A stretch of 64,000 nucleotides of DNA, from positions 419,001 through 483,000 of the forward strand of contig JAESUZ010004914.1 of assembly GCA_017311185.1 (NCBI GenBank), read 5' to 3'. Under the pieces are notes generated by a model. It saw only the letters and a program-made list of their open reading frames with translations. It searched no databases and had not been told where the DNA came from. A program made the position numbers and the translations under genes. Of this stretch, positions 31,161 to 45,429 are shown one piece after another; the first letter of the stretch is position 1; each line of letters opens with the position of its first letter. The DNA is from Proteles cristata cristata (Eukaryota > Chordata > Mammalia > Carnivora > Hyaenidae).

Positions 31161-31350
31161 GGGGCCCCTGGGTGGCTCAGTCAGTTAAGCGTCTGACTCT
31201 TGATTTCGGCTCAGGTCCTGAGCTCACGGTTCGTGAGTTTTAGCACAGAACCTGCTTGGGATTCTCTCCGTCTTCTCTCTCTGCCCCTCCTCCTGCTCCC
31301 ACTCACATGTGTGCTCTGTCTCAAAATAAATACAGAAACGTAAAAAAAAA
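31161..31350 (+). repeat. CAN-SINE, sense
   Basis: Head 'ggggcccctgggtggctcag', TC-rich body and tail 'caaaataaatacag' + A run. Part of the mid-body is deleted. Confidence 0.9.
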
Positions 31351-31854
31351 TTAAAAAGTAAAACTTGATGTAAACAGCAAGTAAACAATAGTCAATGTTT
31401 TAATATCTTGAAAATCTTTTGGGAAAACAGACATTAAGCTTAGAAGAGAATGTCTGTGTTACTATACTGTTGAATATTATTAGTTTAATGGAAATGGACC
31501 TAAGGTGCAATAACACTTTAGCGATTTGGGATTTCCAGGGGATTAAGCATTTTGCATAAATGAATCTTCTAGGTTTCTAAAGCTTAAACTATTAAATTTA
31601 TAATCAACTTATTTGTCAAAGAGTTAAGTTTCTTCTGTGTGCCCGCTGCTGTGGTGGGTGCTCGAGAAACACAGATCAGACGTTAGCCCCCTAGTCCTTG
31701 AGGCAGAGGTCGGAGGTGGTGGTCAGAGGGAAGAGGTGGATTCAAGGCATTTTCCACCACAGAGATCTTGTTTTTAGAAGTCACTGAGTGCAGGGCAGGT
31801 GTGGGGGGGGAGGTAATGCTTGACTGTGAGACATTTCAAGAACTAGAAATATTC

Positions 31855-31975
31855 CTAGTAGGACAGAGATTTTTGCCTGTGTTATTTACTGCTCTAGCCT
31901 CTGTGCCTAGAACAACATCTGGCTCATCATAGGTGGCTTGTAAGTGTTTTTTGGGTGAATTAATAAAACTTAAGG
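31855..31975 (+). repeat. L2 LINE 3' end
   Basis: 'ggacagagatttttgcctgt', 'gcctagaacaacatctggct' and 'tgggtgaattaataaa' are in L2 3'-terminal order. Confidence 0.65.
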
Positions 31976-32334
31976 AAGAGCCAATAGAGAAAACCAGAGG
32001 TATGAGAGAATAGGTTCTGCAGGGACCAGCAAGGAATTGAGGGTGTGTGGGGAGGAGGGAACCCAGGTAAAAACTTTTATCTTTTCCTGTTTTGTTTTTT
32101 TTTTTAAATTAAAACGTTGCAAAATCATTATACCCTTTGCACATCCCTAAGTATAATAGAGCAAACTCTTCTTACTTGCTAACTCGAGAATGTAGGCATC
32201 AATATATGTACAACAGGTGCAGCCGGATTCAAGCCATGGTGCACACGTGCACGGACCCGAAGCAAGACCCTGCAGCTTGCTTTTTGTTTTCATTTTAAAG
32301 GTGAAGAAAATATATGTTTAATCCACTTGCTCTT

Positions 32335-32445
32335 CTAAAGCCATAAACTCCCTGGAGACAAATCGTATTCTATATACTTTTTATGGCCCCTAGTGCCTAC
32401 CAGCTCTCTTTGCATGTGGTGGGTGCTCAGCATCTGAGAAATGAA
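32335..32445 (+). repeat. L2 LINE 3' end
   Basis: 'ataaactccctggagacaaa', 'ggcccctagtgcctacca' and 'ggtgggtgctcagcatctga' follow the L2 tail. Confidence 0.65.
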
Positions 32446-32635
32446 TAATGGTTATGGTGCAGCAGAGTGTAGTGTGGCTTTTTTCTTGTAATTGAGAGGA
32501 TTGTGTAATTAAAGGCCAAAGCAGACATCTTCCTAGAGTTGTTGTTTGTTTGTTTTTTTTAACTTTTTAGAAAATATTCCTTACTGATCCAACAGATACT
32601 ATCTGTTGTTTCTTTTCTTTCTTCTTCTTCTTTTT

Positions 32636-32818
32636 TAAAATATTTATTTATTTATTTTGAGAGAGAAGGAGATTGTGAGGTGGGGAGATGCAGAGAGAGA
32701 GGGAGAAAGAATCAACGCAGAGCCCAGCTCAGGGCTCCATCCCATGAACCTTGAGATCATGACCTTAGCTGAAGCCAAGAGGTTGGTGCTCAATGGACTG
32801 AACCACGCAGGCACCCCA
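32636..32818 (-). repeat. CAN-SINE, antisense
   Basis: 'tatttatttatttattttgag' tail and a shortened body, head ending 'aaccacgcaggcacccc'. Confidence 0.88.
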
Positions 32819-32835
32819 GTTATCAACTTAATCTT

Positions 32836-33056
32836 TAAAAAAAAAATTTTTAAGTGTTTTATTTATTTCTGAGAGAGAGAGAGAGACAGCGTGAGCAGGG
32901 GAAGGTCAGAGAGAGAGGGAGATACAGAATCTAAATCAGGCTCCAGGCTCTGAGCTGTCAGCACAGAGCCTGACGTGGGGCTTGAACCCACAAACCGTGA
33001 GATCATGACCTGAGCCGAAGTGGGACACTTAACCAACTGAGCCACCCAGGCACCCC
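32836..33056 (-). repeat. CAN-SINE, antisense
   Basis: Full-length copy with 'gtgttttatttatttctgag' and head ending 'gagccacccaggcacccc'. The flanks aacttaatctt (32825-32835) and aatttaatctt (33057-33067) are a target duplication with one mismatch. Confidence 0.92.
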
Positions 33057-33127
33057 AATTTAATCTTAATCTTGTCTCATCTACAAACCACCCCTCCCCC
33101 TCTCCCACACTGAAATGTGGGATATGT

Positions 33128-33346
33128 TTTTAAATATTTTTTTAACGTTTATTTAATTTTGAGAGATAGAGACAGTGTGAGTAAGGGAGGGGCAGAGAGA
33201 GAGGGAGGCACAGAATGCGAAGCAGGCTCCAGGCTCTGAGCTAGCTGTCAGCACAGAGCCAGGTGCAGGGCTCGAACTCATGAACTGTGAGATCATGACC
33301 TGAGCTGAAGTGGGACGCTCAACTGACTGAGCCACCCAGGCGCACC
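33128..33346 (-). repeat. CAN-SINE, antisense, abutting a sense SINE fragment
   Basis: Tail 'atatttttttaacgtttattt', full body and head ending 'gagccacccaggcgcacc', joined directly to the body of a sense SINE at 33347. Confidence 0.9.
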
Positions 33347-33532
33347 AAGTGTCTCACTCTTGATTTTGGCTCAGGTCATGATCCCAGGGTTGTGGGATTG
33401 AGCCCTGCATCAGACTCCTCACTGAACGTGAAACACACTTAAGATTCTCTCTCTCTCCCTCTGTCCCTTTCCCCAGCTTGCATGTGCTTTCTCTTTCTCC
33501 CTCCCTCTCTCTCTCTAATTAAAAAAAAAAAA
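33347..33532 (+). repeat. CAN-SINE, sense, lacking its 5' head
   Basis: It starts 'aagtgtctcactctt' + 'gatttt', exactly the offset where other sense SINEs here are interrupted by inverted copies, and ends with an A run of about 12. Confidence 0.88.
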
Positions 33533-34149
33533 TGATATGAGCTATATTTGCTTATAAAAATACTTTTGGTAGAATCCTTACCACTTCCTTGGAAGTTTGT
33601 TTTTTTATACTTTGGCGTACTTTCTGAGATTTATTAGCAAACTTTTGGATTTGTACCAGCAGAATGACTTTTATACATAGCGCTAGCTTACTGCTACATT
33701 ATTATTTTGTTTATAAGCTATCAAACACAGTATGATTTTCTGTGGACCACGTACACTTGCCGCTCTACAGCTGCATGCTAAGTCCAAGCATCCTAGAAAA
33801 GCATTTCCTCTGTTGAGCTGTACGGTGTGCTGAACTAGGCTTAGAGAGTAACATAAATGAAGCATCACTATATTTTTACTAAGGTCAAGAATAATTTTTT
33901 CTTTCTGTTATAGCTATCCCCTCTCCCCCACTTTAATTTTCAGATGTTAAGTACAAATAACAGGCCCGTGTGTGTTGAGGGGTACGTTGTATAATGTGCT
34001 ACTTGCATCATGGCTTTGTGTTAACATTTAGCCAAGAGAAAGAGAGAGACTTTTTTTAAAGTCCAGAAATTCAGAACCATTGTCTCTTCAAATATTGTTT
34101 CTGTGCTAAAGTCATCCCATTTAATGGCATAGGAATCTGGCATTACTTA

Positions 34150-34345
34150 TGTAGTAAATCTTCATTTGATGAACATTGAGGTTGTTAATATTTAACACCT
34201 GTATAAACAATGCTGTGATGAACATCTATGCCCAAATCCATTATTAGTTCATTTTGACTAATTCCTGGAAGTGTAATCTTTGGATTAAAGTGTGTGTACA
34301 TTTTTGATGCTTTTGATAGTATCGCCAAATTGCTTTCTAGAAAAT
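34150..34345 (-). repeat. old L1 ORF2 C-terminal fragment, antisense
   Basis: 'aacaatgctgtgatgaacat', 'tggaagtgtaatctttggat' and 'gccaaattgctttctagaaa' belong to the ORF2 end of old L1s. Confidence 0.65.
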
Positions 34346-34384
34346 GTGTACGTTTTCTTTTCTTTTTTTAGAAACAGATTTTTT

Positions 34385-34576
34385 AAAAAAGTTTATTTAT
34401 TTAGAGAGAGAGGGCAGTAGTGGGGAAGGAACTGAGAGTGATACAGGGAGAATCCCAAGCAGGCTCCACGCTGTCAGCACAGAGGACACGGGGCTCCATC
34501 TCACGAACCGGGAGATGGTGACCTTAGCTGAAACCGAGAGTTGGATGCTTAACCAACTGAGCCACCAGGCCTCCCA
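34385..34576 (-). repeat. CAN-SINE, antisense
   Basis: 'aaaaagtttatttatttagag' tail; the head ends 'gagccaccaggcctccc'. Confidence 0.88.
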
Positions 34577-34867
34577 ATTTGTACATTTTCTTGAGCAGAT
34601 TATGAGTCAGTGTCTTTTCTTTTTCCTTCAGTAAATTTTACACTTTAAGATGCATCCAAATAAGTCTCAAAATAACATAAATCTCAAGCCATATTTACCT
34701 CCGTACTATTTTAAAGGTTCTCATCCTCAGAAATTTCAGTTCCATCAAGACTGATGTTTTTCCCTTGAAAAACTGCTTTTTATTTTGTCATTTAAGTAAT
34801 TGAAAATGTGTAGAGAAGCTGCAAAGGAATAGAATTTGGTGTCCAGTCACGTTATATATTTCTTTTT

Positions 34868-35105
34868 TAAAAAATTATTTACTTTTAAAATGTTAATTTT
34901 GAGAGAGAGTGCGTGTGCGCAAGTGTGAGATCATGACTGGGGCAGGGGCAGTGGGAGAGAGAGACAGAGAGATAGAGTCCCAAGCAGGGTCCACACTGTT
35001 AGTGTAGAGCCCGACATGGGCCTTGATCCTATGTACTGTGAGATCATGACCTGAGCCAAAATCCGGAGTAAGATGCTTAACCGACTGAGCCACCCAAGCA
35101 CCCCT
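34868..35105 (-). repeat. CAN-SINE, antisense
   Basis: 'atttacttttaaaatgttaat' tail and a body with an extra 'gtgtgagatcatgactgggg' segment; the head ends 'gagccacccaagcacccc'. Confidence 0.88.
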
Positions 35106-35360
35106 AAAAAATGATTTAAGAATTTTAGATACTCTTAATTTGAAGCTGAGAAAAATTGAGGCCTGGCACCATGACTTAATATTTAAAAAAAGTTGGCTCA
35201 AAGCAGTCTAATGGTTATTAATTACAGACTTGCAGTCTTTAAATTGTATTTGTTGCTGGATATATTTAATTTGCATAGGATTAGGGAAGTAGTTAATGTT
35301 CTCCTAATATTAAATGTGTTTATAGTATTATGTATTTGTTTTTTTTTTTTTTCTATAAAG

Positions 35361-35412
35361 GGGAAGAGCCTCCATCATACCCAGAACGACCATTTCCAGA
35401 ATGATGGAATTG
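35361..35412 (+). CDS. HELZ: HELZ window exon 10: short linker exon
   Basis: A 52-base exon encoding GKSLHHTQNDHFQNDGI plus base 1 of Val. It starts the low-complexity tail after the helicase core. It is flanked by a T-run acceptor ending 'ctataaag' and a consensus donor GTAAGT. The residues match mammalian HELZ; the length is not a multiple of three, so skipping would shift frame. Confidence 0.95.
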
Positions 35413-38075
<2,663 letters not shown>

Positions 38076-38283
38076 GTGCCATGGACAGGGTACCAGGGCA
38101 GGTTTGCAGTTGATCCTCGGATCCTTACACACCAGGCAGCGATGGCCTACAATATGAACCTCTTACAGACACACGGACGGGGGTCTCCCCTACCATATGG
38201 CCTTGGGCACCACCCACCCGTCAGCATAGCGCAGCCACAAAGCCAGCATCAGGAGAAGGATCAACACGAGCCAAGTCGAAATG
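38076..38283 (+). CDS. HELZ: HELZ window exon 12: tail segment
   Basis: This exon encodes [40 protein letters not shown] and [20 protein letters not shown], then KDQHEPSRN plus base 1 of Gly. A His/Gln-rich disordered region that matches mammalian HELZ with a few conservative changes (for example VSIAQPQS for human VTIGQPQN, from memory). 208 bases; donor GTGAGC. Confidence 0.96.
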
Positions 38284-38744
38284 GTGAGCTGCTTTGCTGT
38301 TCTCATGATCCTAAAATGATGATACGCCTACTTGTATCTTTTAACATGATAACTTGTTCGTGGATTGTAGAACTCTTTGAGAAAGAATCTGTGTAAAAAC
38401 TGTGGATCTTCAGAAGATACAAGTATGTACACAGATAAAATGTGCATGATATAATCAGCAGTACCAATTTTCTGAAAAATACCAAATTTTAATATTTAGA
38501 GTGATTTAAAGGATAGTTATTTAAAATTGAGACAGAAAATTCTCTCCTGTTGAGTATATTTATCGACCAAAATTATTTTCATAGTATACTAAACATAGAT
38601 GCTACTGTGCTAATAGTTGACTTAACATAGTTATATCTTCTATAAATCATAATCTCCTGTGTACCTGAAGGAAAAATTACCCAGTCTTTTAAAGTTCATT
38701 TATTTCATTTTATTTTTTATTATATATTTATATATTAAAGATTT

Positions 38745-38964
38745 TTTGGGTTTTATTTACTTATAGAGAGAGAGACAAAGAGCATGCAAGTGGGACAGGA
38801 GCAGACAGGAAGGGAAGGAGGGAGGGAGGAAGAGAATCGCAAGAGAGTGAGAGGGAGAATTGCTAACAGCACAGAGTCAGATGCAGGGCTTGAACTCACA
38901 AACCATGAAATCATGGCCTGCGCAGAAGTTGGATGCTTAACTGACTGAGCCACCCAGGTACCCC
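38745..38964 (-). repeat. CAN-SINE, antisense
   Basis: 'ttttatttacttatagagag' tail and a GGGA-rich body; the head ends 'gagccacccaggtacccc'. Confidence 0.9.
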
Positions 38965-39215
38965 TATTTATTTATTTTTGAGAGAGAGAGAGAGGGAGAG
39001 AGAGAGAGAGAGAAAGCGCATGTGTGTGTAAGCATGCGAGCAGGAGAGGGGCAGAGAGAGAGAGAGAGATAGAGAGAGGGAGGGAGAGAATTCCAGGCAG
39101 GCTCTGTGCTATTAGCGCAAAGCTCAATTTTGGGCTCAAACCCACAAACCATGAGATATGACGAGAACCAAAATCAAGAATTGGACACTTAATCAACTGA
39201 ACCACCCAGGCTTCT
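38965..39215 (-). repeat. CAN-SINE, antisense, next to the previous one
   Basis: 'tatttatttatttttgag' tail and long GA runs; the head ends 'gaaccacccaggcttctc'. Confidence 0.88.
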
Positions 39216-40007
39216 CACTCAGTCTGGTTTTTAAAGTCAGGTTTACTGAGGTATAATTTATATAATGTAAAATTTACTTTTAAAGTGTACAGCTGATGTG
39301 TTTTGACAGATGTACAGAGTTGCTAACCACCACCAGAATCAAGACACAGGATGTTTACATAACTCAGAATATTCTCTCATATCCCTTCGTAGTCTGTCTT
39401 CTCCTCCAGCCCCCGACCATTGGTAACCACCAAGGCTGTACTGTTTACTTTGCCTCTGTACTCTTCTCTTTACACCCAGTATGTCTCATAAATGGAATCA
39501 TAGAGTATATGGCTTTTTTGTGTCCAGCTTCATTCACTTAATGCTTTTGAGATTCATTTATGTGTTCTGTGTCAGTAGTTTGTGCCTTTTTACTGTTGAT
39601 TAGTATTCTATTATATGGATGCACTACAGTGTTTTTATCTATCATCAGTTGATGGACTCCTTAGTTATTTCTGTTTTTTGGCTCTTATGAGTAGAGCAAC
39701 TGTGAACATATGTTTTCATTTCTCTTGAGTGTATATACCCAGGAGTAAGATTGCTGAGCATATTGTAGATATACAGGTAACTTTATAATAAATTGCCATG
39801 CTGTTTTCCAAAGTGGCCAATGCATTTTTCATTTCATCTAGTAATGTATGAGATTTCTAGCTATTGCACATTCTCATCAACACTTGGTATTGTTAGTCTT
39901 TTTACTTTTACCTCTGCTAGAAAGTATCTGATTGTGGTGTTATTTGCATGTTCCTAATGACTAACAATGTTGAATATCTTTTCACTGGGTTCATTTGCCC
40001 TCTCTGT

Positions 40008-40163
40008 AAATTTTTTTTTTTTTAATGTTTATGGGGCGGAGGGGGCACAGAATCCAAAGCAGGCTCCAGGGCTCTGAGCTGTCAGCACAGAGCCCAACCT
40101 GGGGCTCGAACTCACAAACTATGAGATCATGACCTGAGCCAAAATTGGTGCTTCTGGTGCCCC
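40008..40163 (-). repeat. CAN-SINE, antisense, with deletions
   Basis: T-run tail 'tttttaatgtttatgggg'; the head is shortened, ending 'ggtgcttctggtgcccc'. Inserted in the old L1. Confidence 0.8.
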
Positions 40164-40821
40164 TAGAAGTTTCTACTTTTCATAAAATTTAGTTTATTCT
40201 TTTTTCTTTTTGATTCATGTTTTTGTTGTTGGTGGTGAAGTTTTTCTTGTCTGATCCAAGATCACAAAGATCTGTGTTTTTTCCCCTAGAAATGTTGTAG
40301 TTTTATGGACCTCACATCAGGTCCATTTTGAATTAAGTGTTATATGTGGTATGAGGTAAGAATGTTTTTGTTTTCTTTTTGCCTGTGTATGTTCATTTGT
40401 TCTAGCACTATTTGTTGAAAACACTGTCCTTCCTCCATTAAGCTAACTTGGTGCCTTTGTTGAAAATCAGTTGATCACATACATGAAGTTTCTGTTCTGT
40501 TCTGTTGAAGCACATGTTCGTGTGTGTGCCCAATGTGCTCTTGATTCCTGTAGCTTCATAAAAGTCTAGGCGCCAGGTGTGAGTTTTCCAACTTTGTTTT
40601 TCTTTTTCAAAACTGTCTATTCCAGGTCCTTTGCATTTTCCACATGTATTTTACAATCAGCCTGCCTGTTTCTGCAAAAAACCCTGCTGGCATTTTGATT
40701 GGGATTATGTTGAATCTGTAGGCCAATGTGGGGAGGATTGACATTTTAACAAGACTGAGTCTTCTGATACATGAACAGGATATCTCTCTCTGTTTCTGTC
40801 TCTTTTTTTTAAGGACACACT

Positions 40822-41004
40822 TAAAAAATGTTTTTAAATATTTGTTTATTTTTTGCGAGAGAAAGAGAAAGAGAAAAAGAAAGAAATCCAAAGCAGTCTC
40901 CATGCTGTCAGCACAGGCAGGGCTCGAGCACACGAACTCTGAGATCATGACCTGAGCCAAAACCAAGAGTTGGAGGCTCAGCCAACTGAGTCACCCAGAC
41001 ACCT
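40822..41004 (-). repeat. CAN-SINE, antisense
   Basis: 'tttaaatatttgtttatttttt' tail, shortened body, head ending 'gagtcacccagacacctt'. Confidence 0.85.
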
Positions 41005-41175
41005 TACTCTCAGTTTCTCTCTTTTTAAAAAAAGTTTTCAGTATACCATTCTTGCACGTGTTTTGTTAGGGTGAAAGCTTAGATTAATACAGGTATTTAG
41101 TTTTATAATTTTCCTTCTCAGTAGTGCATCCCACAAATTCTGAAGTATTTTTGTTTTATTCAGTTGAGTACACCT

Positions 41176-41389
41176 TTTTTTTAAGTTTATTTACTTAGGT
41201 TTCTGTGAGAGAGAGAGAGAGAGAACGCGTGCAAGGGAGGGGCAAAGAAACAGAGAGAGAGAATCCTGAGCAGGTTTCATGCTTTCAGTGCAGAGCCCAG
41301 TGCAGGCCTTGAACCCACAAACTGTGATCATGACCTGAGCTGAAGTCATGAGTCAGACCCTTAACCGACTGAGCCACGCAGGTGCCCCT
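41176..41389 (-). repeat. CAN-SINE, antisense
   Basis: 'ttttttttaagtttatttac' tail; the head ends 'gagccacgcaggtgcccc'. Confidence 0.88.
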
Positions 41390-42037
41390 TAAGTACACTT
41401 TCTAATTTCACTTGCAATTAGATCCATGGAATATTTAGAAAGATGAGTTTTAGTTTCCAGTTATTGAGGATCTTCTAAGAATTTTTATGTTATTGATTTC
41501 TCCTTTGATTCCATTGTGGTAAGAAAACATATTTTATATGACTCAAACTCTTTTCAATTTATTAAGATTTGTTTTATGGTCTAGAATATGGTGTATCTTT
41601 GTGAATGTTCCATGTGCATTTGAGGAGAATGGAGTACTCTATAAATGTTACTCAGGTCAAGTTGATTGATAGAATTGTTCATATGTACTATATTATTGCT
41701 GATTTTCTGGCTACTTTTTAAAAAATAGGTACGGAGAGGAGAATATTGAAATCTCCAAATACAATTGGTATTTGTCTGTTTTTCCTTTAAATTTTACTTG
41801 ATTAATTTTGAAGTTCTGTTACTAGGAGCATAACCATTTAGGATTATGTGCTCTTGATTAATGAACTCTTTTGTCTTTTTTTGAATGATATTCGTTATCC
41901 CTGTAAGTAGTCTTTGCTCAGAGGTCTGCTTTGCTTAATATCTAATGTAACTACTTTAACTGTATTTTGACTAGTGGTAGTGTGGTATATTATTTTTTGA
42001 CCTATTTTAATCTTTTTGTGTTCTTATATTTATTTTT

Positions 42038-42238
42038 TTAATTTTTAAATGTTTGTTTATTTTTGAGGGGGTGGGGAGGGAGAGGGGTAGATAGAGAGAG
42101 ACACAGAATCCAAAGCAAGCTCCAGGTTCCGAGCTATCAGCACAGAGCCTGATATGCAAGGCTCAAACTTGTGAACCATGAAATCATTACCTGAGATGAA
42201 GTCGGATGCTTAAACGACTGAGCCACCCCAGGTGCCCT
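42038..42238 (-). repeat. CAN-SINE, antisense
   Basis: 'aatttttaaatgtttgtttat' tail; the head ends 'gagccaccccaggtgccc'. Confidence 0.88.
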
Positions 42239-42269
42239 GATTTGTGTCTTTATATTTAAAGTGCATTTC

Positions 42270-42481
42270 TTCTTAAATTTTTGTTTGTTTATTTGAGAGA
42301 GAGAGAGAGCGGAAGGGGCAGAGAGCGAGAGAGACACAGAATCCAAAGTGGGTTCCAGTTTCTGAGCTGCCAGCACAGAGCCTGACGTGGGGCTCCATCC
42401 CACAAACTGTGAGATCATGGCCTGAGCCGAAATCAAGAGTTGGTTGGAAATCAAGAGCCGAATGAGCCACCCAGGCGCCCC
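42270..42481 (-). repeat. CAN-SINE, antisense
   Basis: 'tcttaaatttttgtttgttta' tail; the head ends 'gagccacccaggcgcccc' with a small internal duplication of 'aaatcaagagt'. Confidence 0.88.
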
Positions 42482-42922
42482 TTGATGTTTTGTTTTAATT
42501 CAGTGTGACAATCTCTGCCTTTTCATTGGGGTGTTTAGACCATTTATAATTAATGTAATTATATCATCTTGCTTTCTATTTTTAATTAGTCCAGTCTTCT
42601 TTTGTTTCTTCTTGCCTTTTTTTCCTGTCTTGGATTAGCTGAATATTTTTTATGATTCCATTTTATCTCCTTTTTTGATTATTAGCTATAACTCTTCATT
42701 ATTTTAGTCTTTGCTTTAGAGTCCATAGTATATATCTTTATCACAGATTCCTTTCCAAATTATATTTTACCGCTTCATGTACAGCAAAAGAACCTTCTAA
42801 TATTTCAATTTATTTTCTTCTGGCCTTTATGATATTATCTTCATGCATTTTACTTTCACATATGTTATAAGGCCAAATATTTTTATTATTTACACAGCCA
42901 AATAACTTTTTAAAGAGTTTCA

Positions 42923-43130
42923 GGTGCGTCTGGGTGGCTCAGTCAGTTAAGCGTCTGACACTTGATTTTGGTTTAGGTCATGATCTCATGGATTTGTGAG
43001 CTCGAGCCCTGCATGGGCTCTTTCCTGACGTCGTGGACTCTGCTTGTGATTCTCCCTTTTTTTCTTCCCCTTCCCTGCTCACACTGTCTATTTCAGAAGA
43101 AATAAGTATAAAAAAATAAAATAAAATAAA
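42923..43130 (+). repeat. CAN-SINE, sense
   Basis: Head 'gtgcgtctgggtggctcagt', body, and tail of ATAAA units. It is uninterrupted, unlike several other sense copies. Confidence 0.9.
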
Positions 43131-44507
43131 GAGTTTTAAGTAACAAGAAAAATAATTTTTCGTATCTATCCATGTAGGTAGTATTTCTGGTAGTCTTTAT
43201 TTCTTTCTGTATATTCATGTTTCCATCTGATACAATTTTCCTTCTGCCTGAAGGACTTCTTCTAACATTCCTTGTAGTGTAGATCTACTGGTTTCGAATT
43301 CTTGCAGCATCTGTATGCCTGAATATATGCTTGTTTCACTTTCATTTTTCAAAGAAGATATTTGTGCAAGGTATAGAATTCATGGTTGACAATTTTTATC
43401 TTTCAGCACTTTAATGATGTTACTCTGTTGTTTTCTTGCTTGCAGTGTTTCTATTGAGAAATCTGATGTCATTTTGTTTTTCTATATGTATTGTGACCCG
43501 CCCCCCCACCCCTTCCAGACTGCTTTTATGAGTTTCTTTTTATGCTAGTTTTAGTAGATTGATTATGCTATTCCTTCGTGTAGTTGTCTTTATGCCTCTT
43601 GTGTCTGGGGTTTGTTGAGCTTCTTGGATCTGTGGATTTATTTGGACTAAAGTTTGGAAACTTTTGACCTTTATTTCTTAAGATATTTTTTGTCTTGCCT
43701 CTCCTCTCTTCAAGAATGCCAACTACCCAGATATTAGGCTGATTAAAATTTCCCCACAATTCATGGATGCACTTGCCTTTTTTTCCCTTTTTTAATTCTT
43801 TTTTTTCCTTTTATGTTTCATTTTGTACACGTCTATTGCTATGTCTATTGCTGTGCCTCAAATTTACTAAGTTTTTATTCTGCAGTGTCTAATCTGTTAG
43901 TCCTGCCTAGTGTATTTTTCATCTTCAGACGTTGTAGTTTTCATTTCTTGAAGTTTAGTAAGGATATTTTGGCATGAGAATTCATTTTACAGAGTTCCAG
44001 TGGCTTTCCTAAAAGAGAGTTTTCAAACTAGAACCCAAATCAAGGATTTTTTCAAGGAATTTAAAGTATCCAACAGTTAATTCTTATAGATTAAAATTCC
44101 TTCACGTGTGAAATAGCATTATTTAATTCTGTTATAATTGTGATCTTTTTTAAAAAACACCTTCTTAATTTTGCTTCCTTTAGTATTTCTCATTCACTTA
44201 TATTTCATTTGCTATCTTTTAAGCAGTATAACTACATTCTTTTCATAATGTCTTTATTCAGTTTAAATTTCTTTATTAATTTTGATTTTTGCTTAATTAT
44301 ATTTGTAAATGGCCAAAGCATTGAGCCTTTATAAGTAGTCAAGAATTTCAGCACCTTTTCTATGATTAGTTTAGGAAAACGAGGCTACAAAATCCTGGAG
44401 AACGGGCAATTATCTTTGAAATTATTTTATGTTTTAAGGTTATTCCTTTATTAAGCTTTTGTCTTGATAATGAGGTTTGCTTTAATTATAAATTTTCTTT
44501 CTTGCAG

Positions 44508-44562
44508 GGAAACTACAACCCTCAAACTTCAGAAAAAAAAAAAAACCCAACCAATAATATAA
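44508..44562 (+). other. HELZ: cryptic alternative terminal exon candidate of HELZ
   Basis: A strong acceptor (T/C tract then 'cttgcag', AG 44506-44507) precedes sequence that, joined to exon 12, reads GKLQPSNFRKKKKNPTNN and then soon a TAA at 44560-44562. If used as a last exon it would remove the C-terminal tail. No AATAAA is seen nearby, so it may be a decoy. Confidence 0.3.
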
Positions 44563-44682
44563 ATTGATATACAATAGGTGAAAAATGTTCAAAATATTCT
44601 GCTTCTGTCTAATAATGGTTAGTCATTGGAAATGTAACATCCATTGGAGACAATTTATAAAAATTTAAAAATATTTTCTTAG

Positions 44683-44762
44683 GTAAATGTGATACCAATA
44701 ATCCTGGACCTGAAATTAATAAGATTCGAACACCAGAGAAAAAGCCTACAGAATCAAAACAG
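44683..44762 (+). CDS. HELZ: HELZ window exon 13: short tail exon
   Basis: An 80-base exon encoding (G)[20 protein letters not shown] and PTESKQ, ending on a codon boundary. Human reads [21 protein letters not shown] by memory, so Cys and Pro replace two Ser. Rich in Lys/Pro and probably disordered. Acceptor AG 44681-44682, donor GTATGC. Confidence 0.95.
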
Positions 44763-45179
44763 GTATGCTGTTTACATTTAGTGAATGCATTGTCCTAATG
44801 GATTTCAGTCTGGTGATCGTCTTGGAATGTTGATGTTTTAAAGAAAATTTACTGTTTTTATATATAGCTTTTATGTTGATTGTTTCATGAGGATCTGGTG
44901 GGTCGTGTTATCCTCTGTCCCTTCACCTTTCCTTTGGCTATTACTTGCTTTATCCATATACTTTCCTCAAATTGTTATTCAGTCCTCAAATTGTTATTCA
45001 GTGCTAGACTTGAATGTAGAGCCTTTGTATGATCAAGTAGTAAGTAAAAACACAGCTATAGACGTGTCATTGAAAATAATCTCAGAATGGAAAGAACTGT
45101 TCTGGTGAAGAAGGAAGACTTAACTTTCTTAAGTCACTCACCTTGTTCTCTCACCACATCTACTATATAAGTCCTTAAT

Positions 45180-45420
45180 TTTTTTTTTAAGATCATAGTT
45201 GACACACAACATTATATTAATTTCAGGTATACAACATAGTGATTCGATGAGTCTGTCTTATGCTCTGCTTACCACAGTGTAATTACTCTCTTGTCACCAT
45301 ACAGCACTGTTACAATACCACTGGCTGTATTCTCTGTCTGTGTCTTTTATCCCCATGATTTATTCATTTCGTAACTAATTCTGAACTCTTAAGCTGCCCG
45401 TTCATCTACTTTCTTTGCTT
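45180..45420 (-). repeat. L1 3' end fragment, antisense
   Basis: 'atattaatttcaggtataca' + 'acatagtgattcgatgag' and 'caccatacagcactgtta' are the 3' UTR of mammalian L1s, read antisense. Confidence 0.75.
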
Positions 45421-45429
45421 TTGTGCTTG

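Larger units (their letters stand above)
39225..43950 (-). mobile_element. old L1 LINE (L1M-like), antisense, interrupted by six SINEs
   Basis: Antisense order of an L1: 3' UTR (39240-39480, 'gctaaccaccaccagaatca'), ORF2 C-terminus (39540-40000), the ORF2 segment whose reverse frame shows VKMSILPTLAYRFN (about 40607-40790), then endonuclease-side sequence ('gattccattgtggtaag' at 41505; 'gaatattgaaatctccaaa' near 41740) and upstream sequence to about 43950. Frames are broken throughout, so it is dead. Confidence 0.82.
38284..44682 (+). other. HELZ: HELZ intron between window exons 12 and 13
   Basis: A 6.4 kb intron mostly made of two back-to-back antisense SINEs (38745-39215) and an old antisense L1 (39225-43950) with six later SINEs inside. 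44000-44500 is AT-rich and unassigned. A strong unused-looking acceptor sits at 44506-44507. The true acceptor is 'attttcttag' (AG 44681-44682). Confidence 0.85.
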
